From Panagrolaimus kolymaensis (Eukaryota > Nematoda > Chromadorea > Rhabditida > Panagrolaimidae), in NCBI GenBank assembly GCA_028622995.1, contig JAJQJQ010000075.1, positions 1 through 64,000 of the forward strand: a stretch of DNA of 64,000 nt. Direction: 5' to 3'. The notes under the pieces are model-generated. The model saw only the letters and a list, made by a program, of their open reading frames with translations. It was not told the DNA's origin and did not search any database. Of the stretch, positions 34,917-43,930 are shown piece after piece. A program made the translations under genes and the position numbers. Position 1 is the first letter of the stretch, and each line of letters begins with the position of its first letter.

Positions 34917-35226
34917 CAAAATACTTTTTTTTGGCAAAAGTAGATCAAAAAATAAATATATAAAAATAAGAAAAAGAAGAATGCTTTTGAAAAAATTCAG
35001 AAGAAAAGTGCCTCTAACAAAATATTTAAAGCATTTTCAATATTGTATACATAAAAAATAAAAATGCAAAAATAATAATTTACATTATTTAAAAAAATTT
35101 GTTATACGTAGAAAATCTTAAAAATAATAGTTTTTATTATTGCTTCCTCCTAGTTTCATAATGATGAAAAAATAAGTAAAAAATAATATTAGATGCTGCG
35201 AGATAAAATTGACATTTTGAATTTAA
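34917..35226. other. Intergenic, tail-to-tail
   Basis: 3' UTR sequence with AATAAA near 34952. No other signal. Confidence 0.45.
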
Positions 35227-35715
35227 TTAACTTTTTTTTTGAAGAAAAGCATTTTTGACATTTTCTTTATCATCATTTTTCGTAAATTCTTTGTCTAAAT
35301 TTTCGGAATCATTGAAATTATAAGTATTGCCATCATTGGATTTATTTGATGAAAGTTTATCAAAAAAATTTGAAGACTCTGACGAATCATTTGGACGATG
35401 ATAAGTTTCATTGAAAAATGTTTTTTTGGTTGCTTTTCCATTTTCTGAATTTTTATTTAAAGTTCTTAAAGCTTCATCGACAACAACTGCTTTGGGTAAT
35501 GATGAATTTGTTGATGAATTAAATGATGAATCATTATCAGCTTCGCGACGAATGATTTTATTAACATCGTTTGGATTAGTACACAAAAAGGTTTGAATTC
35601 CATAATTTGAAAGAATATAATTTAAATCATTTTCTCCCGTTGGAATTAAAGCTTTTACAATAATTTCCCAGAGAAAAGAAGTATCATCATTATTCTTCAT
35701 CAGCTCCACCCACAT
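35227..35715 (-). CDS. Orphan single-exon protein (162 aa)
   Basis: An intronless frame with a folded-looking first 60 residues (FLWEIIVKALIPTGENDLN, then a CTNPNDVNKIIRREAD stretch) and a low-complexity Asn/Ser/Lys-rich remainder. I recognise no family. The start at 35715 lies 141 bases from the divergent catalase fragment, so the two may share a promoter region. The composition is more protein-like than the surrounding chance frames: acidic and basic residues are mixed and Trp and Cys occur early. A missing upstream exon cannot be excluded. Confidence 0.45.
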   Translation of the reverse strand: MWVELMKNNDDTSFLWEIIVKALIPTGENDLNYILSNYGIQTFLCTNPNDVNKIIRREADNDSSFNSSTNSSLPKAVVVDEALRTLNKNSENGKATKKTFFNETYHRPNDSSESSNFFDKLSSNKSNDGNTYNFNDSENLDKEFTKNDDKENVKNAFLQKKS

Positions 35716-35856
35716 TATTTATCTCAATCTCAATTTTTTCTATGTCTTTAAAAGCTCTTAATTTTTACCATTTTCTTAACACTTTTATTTACGTTCGTTT
35801 TTTTTATTCCAAAATAAAGGGTTTATATTTTTCTTTTAAAAAGTTAAAATTTAAAA

Positions 35857-36238
35857 ATGACTGATGGAAAGAAGAAAGAACCTTCGGATGAAGCTTTAGC
35901 TAGATTCAAACAAAATCATCCTGTAAGTTTGATTTCATTTTCATTCATCCTTTTTTGGTCTAAACATGTCTGACGTTTTTTTTTAGCTTCGCCAACCCAT
36001 TACCACATCCAATGGTGCTCCAATTGGAAATAAAAATATTCAAACTGTTGGTCCTCGAGGTCCTATGCTTATGCAAGATGTGGTTTATATGGATGAAATG
36101 GCCCATTTTGATCGAGAACGAATTTCTGAACGCGTTGTTCATGCTAAAGGTGGCGGAGCTCTGGCTTTTTACCATACTTTGCAGCCACCCACAAACTATT
36201 ATGCTAGTCTACAAAATGCAAAAAAACAGAGAATGTAG
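35857..36238 (+). pseudogene. Catalase, N-terminal fragment only
   Basis: Exons 35857-35922 and 35987-36238 (GTAAG..TTTTAG intron) encode 105 residues. Residues about 23-85 match the N-terminal arm of heme catalases: [49 protein letters not shown], including the distal catalytic His of RVVHAKG. After GGGA, where FGYFEVT should follow, the frame turns into unrelated sequence and stops. No further catalase blocks appear before the UGT gene at 36635, so the remaining 400 or so residues, including the heme ligand Tyr, are gone. It cannot be an active catalase. The kept arm is well conserved, so the truncation may be recent. One Pro of the signature (RIPERV) is Ser here. Confidence 0.85.
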
Positions 36239-36634
36239 TTACGTGATTTTCTTTACTTTTTTTTCTTTCTTTAAAAACTTGCATGGTCATAAAAAAAACA
36301 AAGACATTCACATTCAAAAATAATCGCTGATGATAGAGATGTTTGTTGCTTCATCAAAGAAATGGCTAAAAAATACTGCGCCAAACTAGAAGATATGAGG
36401 ACGAGTATCAATGTGTTTTTTGTTTTCGACTATTTTTTCTCGGTTGTAGCTAACTACTTTCTTTTAAAAAAAGAGTTTTGCTATCAGTTCACAATTTTCT
36501 GTTCTGTAACAGAATCTTTGACCAAAAAAACAAAAAAATATAAAACCTATTTTTTTTTATATTGAAAAATAAATCCATGCCAACAAAAAATTAAACGTAA
36601 TACATTTATTTAAAAGAAATAATATTAGTTTTAT
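36239..36634. other. Intergenic spacer after the catalase stump
   Basis: No remnant of catalase downstream exons, no terminal repeats. The UGT 3' UTR on the other strand probably occupies the right part. Confidence 0.4.
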
Positions 36635-38831
36635 TTAAGATTTCTTAACTTTTTGTTTGTTTAAAAATTTTCTTAAAAGCATCCGTAACAATTTTCTAAC
36701 AATCAAAAATGCTACAATCAAAACAAAAGAAAAACCAAAAATTAAAGTTAAAATAACATCCAAAGAATTTAAAATAAACCATGAATGATTTTTGCCTTCA
36801 GTTTGTAAAGTTTCAATTTCATCAAAATTTGCTGCAAATTCAGTGTATTTTATAACTCTTTCAGCCGAGGACATAGGTTTGGTTGAAATTAATTTTGAAA
36901 GGGATTTAGCTTTTTTCTTATATTTTTCATTTCCAATAATTTTTTTGATTGCTTCAACAATTTTTCCTTTTGTTAGTGTATCTTTTTGAAGAGTCACTCC
37001 AGTTCCTCGGCGCTCAAGCATTACGGCATTATGATATTGATCACCAAAAATTGGAATGCAAATCATTGGTACACCTTTCGAAGTTCCTTCAATTACGGAA
37101 TTCATGCCACCATGCGATATAAATGCAAGTAAATGAGGATGATCTAAAAAATGAAAAAAATGAGAGTAAACATTTTTTGTAAAATATCGCAAAAATTAAA
37201 TTACTCTCATATGGGAATGATAGTAATAATTTTATGAAAAATATCGTTAAAATTTGTTACTATTCTTTTAATTAAGAAAGAATAAACGACAACGTAAATG
37301 CAAAAAAAAAATGTTACCTAATAAATCATTTTGAGGCAACCATTTTTTAGTAAAAACATTTTTATTGTCCTTTGCAATTTCATCTTCATCATTTTCATAT
37401 TTCCATATAAAATTAATTTCTGGAAATTCTGCAAAGGCATCCAAAAATGCTTGCTTTATTGCTGGATTCATGTGTGAGCTATGAACTAAAGAGCCGAGAG
37501 AAAAATAAATAACACCTTTTTTAGCGGAATTAAAAATTTCTGTGTATTCCTAAAACGAAAATTTTTTAGGTCTTGAGACGAAAAAGTATAAAGAGCATTA
37601 CTTTGGACAATGGCTGGGATTGAGATTTCCCAAGGCCACCAATATAAATAACTTTATGAGTGATAGGTTGAGGATAATCAATTAATTCATCACTATTTAT
37701 AAAATGAAAAACGGCATCTGCGATGGCTTCCTTAAAAAATAATAATCTGATTTTGAATCCAACAATTTTAATTAGAACCAAACCTCTAAATTAAATCCAG
37801 GAATTGTTTCTTGAATAGCTTGATCAATTTTATCTATTAAAAATGTTCTCGACCATATGTAATCAACAAAGCTTAAAAGGTAGTTGGAGATTCGACCAAT
37901 AAATGTCATTTTATCATGGCCGAGTGAAAAAATGCCTGAAAAAAAAAATAATGATAGAAAAATTCTTAGAAAACATAGGTCAAAATTTAATCATTCCGAT
38001 CAAAAACGAGCTTACTTGGAACATACGAAAGATGAGGTTTTAATCCAAGTAAATCAGCTTGAATCGACATCATGGCTGAGCTTGACGCAGCAATATATCT
38101 TTCAAGGCCAATAAATTTAAAAACTCCAAAACCACATGATGCAAAAATTTCAGAAATTCCCAAATCAAAATTTTCTTCTTTAAGTTTTTGCAAAGTTTCT
38201 GTGTCACTTAAAATATCTGAAATAAATGAAAAAATTACGGTAAAATTTGCATATTTTTTAAAACTCACTTTTGCAGAAAACTTCATTGGTGTCTCGAAAC
38301 CATAAAGTCATCTTAAAAAAAATTATATTTTTTGATTTTAAAAATCGAGTAAAAAAACCAAACCTCTTTTAATTTTGCTAATGATTCTGATTCCCAAAGA
38401 TTATCTTGCCTTTCTTCAATGGAAAAATAATCATCAGGATTTTTTGGAGTTGTATAATATCGAATGGCTTTATTTTTACTTCCAGTAAAATTAATTTTTT
38501 CGTTCATCACTGGCTGGTAAACAACCTAAAAACTTGAAATAAAAATTGATATACAAAAAAATTTTTAAAATTGATCGGTCAAGAAGCAAAAGATTTTTTT
38601 AAAGTTATGCTTAGATAAATTTTGAAAGTTCAAAAAACTAAATCTTCTTTGGGGTGACAAGACCCATTAAAAACTCACAATATCATGGCCCGCATCCGCA
38701 AGAGTATCAGCTATTTTGCCCATAAATCCAACATGACTTCCACCAAATTTTGGATTAAATATTAATATTTTTAATCCATTTGTAAATTCCAAAATCAAAA
38801 ATAGAAAAAAAATGTTAGACAAAAATAACAT
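36635..38831 (-). CDS. UDP-glucuronosyltransferase (UGT)
   Basis: Eight exons (38679-38831, 38364-38525, 38269-38311, 38016-38216, 37784-37935, 37602-37730, 37318-37549, 36635-37143) encode 526 residues, the usual UGT length, with phases agreeing at all junctions. UGTs transfer a sugar from a UDP-sugar to small lipophilic molecules in the ER lumen. Visible: a signal peptide (first ~20 residues, ending TNG); FNPKFGGSHVGFMGKIADTLADAGHDI, the acceptor-domain start, split here as FNPKFGGSHVGFMG and KIADTLADAGHDI; FSLGS; WLPQNDLLG; and the UGT signature HPHLLAFISHGGMNSVIEG followed by GVPMICIPIFGDQ. Near the C-terminus a transmembrane helix is followed by a basic Lys-rich tail, as in ER-anchored UGTs. 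Two introns end in AAG rather than CAG/TAG and two start GTTTGG, unusual but phase-consistent. Confidence 0.92.
37161..37264. repeat. Short dispersed repeat, copy 3 (UGT intron 7), inverted
   Basis: Reads as the reverse complement of the 29179-29290 copy: AAAATATCGC, ATTACTCTCAT, GATAGTAAT, GTTAAAATTTGTTAC in order. Occupies most of the intron. Confidence 0.55.
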
Positions 38832-40552
38832 GACTTTCTTTTGTCAAAAAAAAAAGAAAGCAATCAATTTTGAGACAAATAATTAAAAAAATAGCAGACG
38901 ACGACAATAATTTTTTATTTATACCTTTTTTTCTTCTTTGTAGTCAGTGATTTTTTTTTCTTTCTCAGAGGTTGATTGATTGAATGAAACAAAGTAAAAG
39001 TAAAATTAATGACGAAAAAAAGTTACCAAAATGTTATTAAACGAGAGAAAAAAATATTGTTGAATAAAAAAAAAATTAAAAGATCGATTTCTTTTCCAAA
39101 AATCAAGTTTTGGTTTTTTGATTTTTGCATAAACTCGACCGACGACAAACCTCTTTTCATAAAGAAGGTAAGATAAACTTAAAAATTTATAACATGGATT
39201 TTCTAAAAATGGATTGTTTTGACCAACCAACCAACATCACAAGCTATGCACAATATTGAACAACAAACAAAAAAATGGGTTTCAATGATTAAAGTGGTCA
39301 GTCATCATTCTTAGATAAAACAAATTTGAGATTATTTTCCTTTTATTATTTTTATGAATAAAAATTTATTTGCATTCTTGTTTATTGTTTGCGAGTTTCA
39401 AAAAACTTGATTTCTGTAAAGTTATTTTTTGGATGAAACAAAAAAAGAGGTTTTATAAATAAATAATAAAACAAGCTTATATTTATAAATTTTCTTAGCA
39501 TCTATAAAAATTAATTATGAAAAATGAAAAAAATATTCATTTTTTTCTTCTCTTTTTGTTATTTTTATTAATTCTTTTTTCATTTTGATTGCGAAATTTA
39601 GCTTGCAGCAACAAATTTTTACAAAATATATTTGTTTATGTAACAGGAGATCAATCAAGCGCAAAAAGGCAAAATAATAAAGAAAAATGGTACCAATGGC
39701 TTTAAAAATAAATGATGAACCAAAATAAAACAAAGTATTCTTTTTTTAAAAAAACGGCGATTGATTCCTTTTTTTTTTCAAACTCATTTGGAAGAAGCTT
39801 GTAAAAAAAAGAAATATTCTTTTTCATAGCATTGTTTAGAGCAAAACGATTAATTTTTGTTTTTTTCAATTTTGCCTATTTAACACACTTTTAAAAAAAT
39901 AAAAATAAACTAAACAGTTGCATAATTTTATTTGCAAAGTTTTAGTTTTCAAATTCAAAAATTTTATGTTTTTTGTTTGAAATTTTGAAGAAGAAAAAAA
40001 TTTACACAAAGGTTCATCACTTTTTTTTAAATTTTGTTGTTCGAGAAAAAAAAACCCATTCAGCAAAACTAAAACTATCTAATCTTAAATTCTATTTAAA
40101 AATTTTTTTTATTTCAAAAGAATTTCAAAAGGTGGACTAAGAGATTGTGAAACACCAACAACAACCTTTATGTATTAAACTTGGCATTTTCATTCAATTT
40201 TTTTGTGTTTCTTCTTCTCGTCCTTTTTTCCATTTTGGTCGTTTGCGCTTTTTTTTTTAAATATCAGAACGCATTCGAATTTTTACATCTTCTTTTTTTT
40301 CAAATACCTTCTTCTTCGTATATATTTTTTGTTTGTTGTTGTTCGTTCGTTTATTTTCTTCAATTCACGGCGTTGTTTTAAAGTAGCAAACATATTTTTT
40401 TGTTTGTGAAAGCTAAAAAAAAGTTTGCGATCATCTACAAAAAAATTTTTTTTGCTTTCTTTTTTAAATTTGCTTGCGTTTTTTCCTAAATAATAATTTA
40501 ATTTTTTTTAATTTCTATTATATTTCAGCCAATAATAATAATATCAAAAGCC
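38832..40552. other. Intergenic, head-to-head
   Basis: AT-rich spacer between the UGT start and the next plus-strand gene. A TTTCAG acceptor at 40523-40528, 24 bases before the ATG at 40553, suggests a 5' UTR intron or trans-splice site. Nothing else recognised. Confidence 0.45.
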
Positions 40553-41634
40553 ATGGTTCATTTCCGACTTTATACCGTTTCTCAACCTGAAAAACCCATT
40601 CATATCCCGGCTGGCGGCAGCGACGTCGATGAAAAGCAGCATCAACGTAAAGGGTTTTATAAGAATTTAATGGGCCACATTTTGCATGCCATTCTTCTCC
40701 TTTCAATTACTTTCATTATTTTTTCTATTTTAAAAGATACTCCTTCACCAAATTATTTTTTGGATCAATGTGAAACTCAAAATCGCACTGTCGATGAAGA
40801 ACGTGAATTATTTTCAAATGTTAAACATTTAAATAAAGCTGTTGGGGAACTTCATCAAATTCATTATTACAACATCCCTGTTGCTAATGGCCAGTGATGT
40901 TCCTCCGCCCGCTCTTCGCCCGCCCGCGAGCCGCCCGCAAGCGCCCGCCCGCGGGCGGCGGGCCGGCGACGGGCGGAGTTTTGGAAATTTCGCGGGCGCC
41001 GGGCGGGCGGAGGGCAATTTTTAAAAAAAAATTTAAAAATTCAATTTTTTACCGAAAAAAATCGATTTTTAATAGGAAAAATCAAAAATTTTACGGGCGA
41101 CGGGCGGGCACGGGCGAAGATTCAAAAGATGGCGGGCGCTCGGGCGAGCGCGGGCGACTTTTACAAATTTCCGCGGGCGGCGAGCGGGCGACGGGCGGGA
41201 AAAATGAGAAGGAACAACACTGCTAATGGCTCTGATTTCGATGCAATCAAAAATGCTATGAATTCCATAAATGTTCTTAGACTTGAAGCAGAAAAAAAAT
41301 ATGATTCAAAATATTTAAATTTTTATAAAAAATGTGTTTATTCCAAAGTTGATGAATTCAATCATCACTTCACCCATTTAGCTTTTGGATCTATGGTTAC
41401 TTTTATTATTGCATTTTTTCTTACTTTTTTATTTCGAAAATTTTTTATGATTTGGTTCGTTAAAAAAGAATTCACCGAAATTGGATGGAAGCAAGCTGGG
41501 GTTTTTAATAATTGGTTGACATGCATTTGGTTTATCCTTGGTGGCATTTTCCTTTACTATCTTTATTTTAACTTTGCTAAAGAAGCCAATGCAAAACGAC
41601 ATGGTCAATTTATTTCATATTTTTCTATCTAAAC
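40553..41634 (+). CDS. Multi-pass membrane protein of unknown family, interrupted by a miniature element
   Basis: The coding exon runs from ATG 40553 to 40891, is interrupted by a 331-bp element (40892-41222) plus the second target-site copy, and resumes in the same frame to a TAA at about 41632. Without the element the protein would be about 246 residues: an N-terminal cytoplasmic part with a hydrophobic helix (HAILLLSITFIIFSIL), a luminal region with Cys and a sequon (QNRT), then two further helices near the C-terminus (FGSMVTFIIAFFLTFLF and TCIWFILGGIFLYYLYF). I know no family. As the sequence stands, a TGA two codons into the element ends the frame, and the last two helices are not made. 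The insertion adds 339 bases, a multiple of three, so frame is kept on both sides. Flanking codons are intact, so the insertion is recent or polymorphic. Confidence 0.65.
40884..41230. mobile_element. hAT-like miniature element, CGGGCG family, inserted in a coding exon
   Basis: Element 40892-41222 (331 bp). The ends are imperfect inverted repeats: CAGTGATGTTCCTCC at the left, and CAGTGTTGTTCCTTC as the complement of the right end. It is flanked by perfect 8-bp duplications CTAATGGC at 40884-40891 and 41223-41230, as for hAT transposition. Both arms are packed with CGGGCG/CGCCCG short repeats; the centre is AT-rich. There is no transposase. The long frames over it come from the repeat. Confidence 0.85.
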
Positions 41635-42303
41635 TTTTTCTTAGTTTAATGTTGATTTTTTTTTCACGATTTATAAATCTTTTTTTTGTAATCTTATTTT
41701 TGAGTTATTCAACTTTTTTTGTTAAAATAAATACCGTTGTAAGAATCAAATTTTTTTGTGCCATCCATTTTTCTATATAAAAATTTTTTGATTGAAATTT
41801 TTGCCGTTAAAAAAATAAAGAAATCTTTTTTTATATTTTTTTATGGAAAAAAAGAGAAAGGATATGTGCCAGACTATGTATGATTCATTTGGTTTCGCAG
41901 CCATTAACCAAAATAGCATAAAAAAAGTGAAAACGAAGAAGAAAGCAACGTAAAAAATGGTTTCAAAACCTACGAAAAAAGAAAGAAAGATCAAAAGCAA
42001 AGCAAAAAAAATTAAGAAACTATCGGCTTTTTGTTTGAAGAAAATCCTTCACGAACTTAAAATATTTATATATTTTCTAAAGTTTTTCATAGTGTTTTCT
42101 ATTTTTTTCTCCCTTAAATTCTTTCAGATATCGTCGCTTTCCTTTATTTTTGACTTTGCATCATTTTCCAGTCTTTTTTTTTGCAAACCTTTCATTTCAA
42201 AAAATTTGCATACTTTGTTTTCATTTTTATAAAAGTTTCGCTAAAATGGATAAAAGCAAAGACTTTTCATTTTTCATTCTCATTTTTTGTTCAATCAAAA
42301 ATC
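41635..42303. other. Intergenic spacer
   Basis: AT-rich. A Lys- and Phe-rich 91-codon frame at 41957-42232 looks composition-driven. Contains the promoter of the next gene. Confidence 0.4.
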
Positions 42304-43398
42304 ATGAATCGTTGGTGGTTGTTGCTCATCTTTGCTTTCAACTTCGTTTTTATTTCAATCAAAGCTGAAAGAAAATCTCCTCTTTTGCGATATTATGTTG
42401 CTAAAACCGAATTTGATTATTTGAAAACTAATGATGAAGGTGTAGATGAAATTACTTCTCATAATGATTATATGTTAATGGTTGCTGTTGATGATAATCA
42501 TATTGTTGGTCCTGCTCAAGTTCAATGTCGTCATATCAATCCTCCAAATGAACAAATGTAAGTTTTTCTTCTGTTTTTGCATTCCTTATCCACAGTTTAT
42601 TATATTAATTGTTATTCGATGGATATCATTCTCAGTTGTTAGATGATCTATATACCTATAATTAAAAATTTCATTTTTCAGCGTCAATATCGCGGCCACA
42701 ACAGTATATTATCCTTATGAAGATATGGAACTTATTGAAACAAAGAATTTCAGCTATCCAACTCAATGTTATCAAGACACATATGGTTGCATCTCACTTG
42801 TTCATAATTTTTGCCATATTGAAAATGTATGTTTTTATTGTTTGTTATTTATAGTTTTATATTCCTTATTTCAGCATGATGTTCCATCAGATTTCAAAGA
42901 AGCAAATACAAATGCTGTTCTCGAAAAGGATGCTAAAAAGCCAGATGTTGGTGATCGATTGAAAGCTGTTTTCTTTAATATTACTGGTGAAAGTGTAAAA
43001 TTGTCTACAAAGATTGTTAAAGTCGTTGATTTAGAAGAATGCAAGAAACTCTTTGATCCTGATAATGTTTATCTCGTTGATTCAGAAGAACAACTTTGTA
43101 CTGAACGTCCTTTTCCCCAACTTGGTGATGATCCTATTGCACTTCCTTTTTCTTTGTTCTTCCGTCAAAGTGGTGATAATTATGAATTGATTGGAATTGA
43201 AAGTAAAGCTGAAGAAGGATTTTGTAAGTTCTTTTTTTTTTGCATCTTTGGTCGGAAAATATGTCCATTCAACAAACTCATTGTTGATTTGAGCATTAGT
43301 TAACTCACTTTATGATCATCACTAATGTTTCTTCTTTTTCAGCTCTTTCAACTTGGGCTCCATACCATTGCCGTGATAAAAATGTTCCATGTCAATAA
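42304..43398 (+). CDS. Secreted protein, possibly an inactive chymotrypsin-fold (S1-like) homologue
   Basis: Four exons (42304-42557, 42682-42826, 42875-43223, 43343-43398) give 267 residues. A clear signal peptide (MNRWWLLLIFAFNFVF, cleaved near SIKA) makes it secreted. The C-terminal half resembles nematode trypsin-like proteins: VVDLEECKKLF, then CTERPFPQLGDDPIALPF where active enzymes have C..GDSGGP, then YELIGIESKAEEGF and a closing Cys (PYHC). The nucleophile Ser is missing (GDDPIA), so if the fold is right it is a pseudoprotease. The N-terminal half has paired Cys blocks (QCYQDTYGC) and one sequon. The fold assignment is tentative; otherwise it is simply a Cys-containing secreted protein. 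Phases and splice sites are clean. Confidence 0.55.
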
Positions 43399-43930
43399 GA
43401 AATAAATGTATTATTATATTTTGTGTGCTTTAATATTGTGTTTTAATAATAATAATAAATGTTTTAAAATATGTATTTTTGACTTTTTCTGTATTAATTG
43501 GAAAATTTTGTACAAACTTAGAAAAGTTTATTGTTCCTTTTTTAACTTCAACCTTGAATGCGCAATGATAGAATGGTCGTTTTATTTTTCTTCAGATAGA
43601 AACTCGTATTATTTTTAAGCCTGTTACTAATTTAGCAAAAATGATAGAGATTTACAAAACAAAATCAAAAGAAACGAATGCATGCATAATTATAATATGA
43701 CAGAGGTTTAGTTCCGAGGAAAATTTGTTACAAAGAATAAGTGATTCAAAATGTGGGTTAATGCCAAATAATTTTTTTAATTCAGCAATAAAAAATAGAA
43801 ACACTGGCAAATAAAAAAAAAAGAAGAAGAAAACTTGTCCTTGACCAAAAGAAAAAAAAGAAAGTCTCTTCCACGTCTACATGAAACTTTTATTTATTTT
43901 CTAAGTATATATTATTTTTATTTTAAAAAA
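43399..43930. other. Intergenic spacer
   Basis: 3' UTR with AATAAA near 43400 and the promoter region of the TTC17 homologue. Nothing else recognised. Confidence 0.45.

Noticed and set aside
36012..36323. 103-codon frame over the catalase stump
   Set aside because: It is an alternative phase of the catalase exon.
40829..41226. Ala/Arg/Gly-rich frames in several phases
   Set aside because: Products of the CGGGCG repeat inside the inserted element, not a gene.
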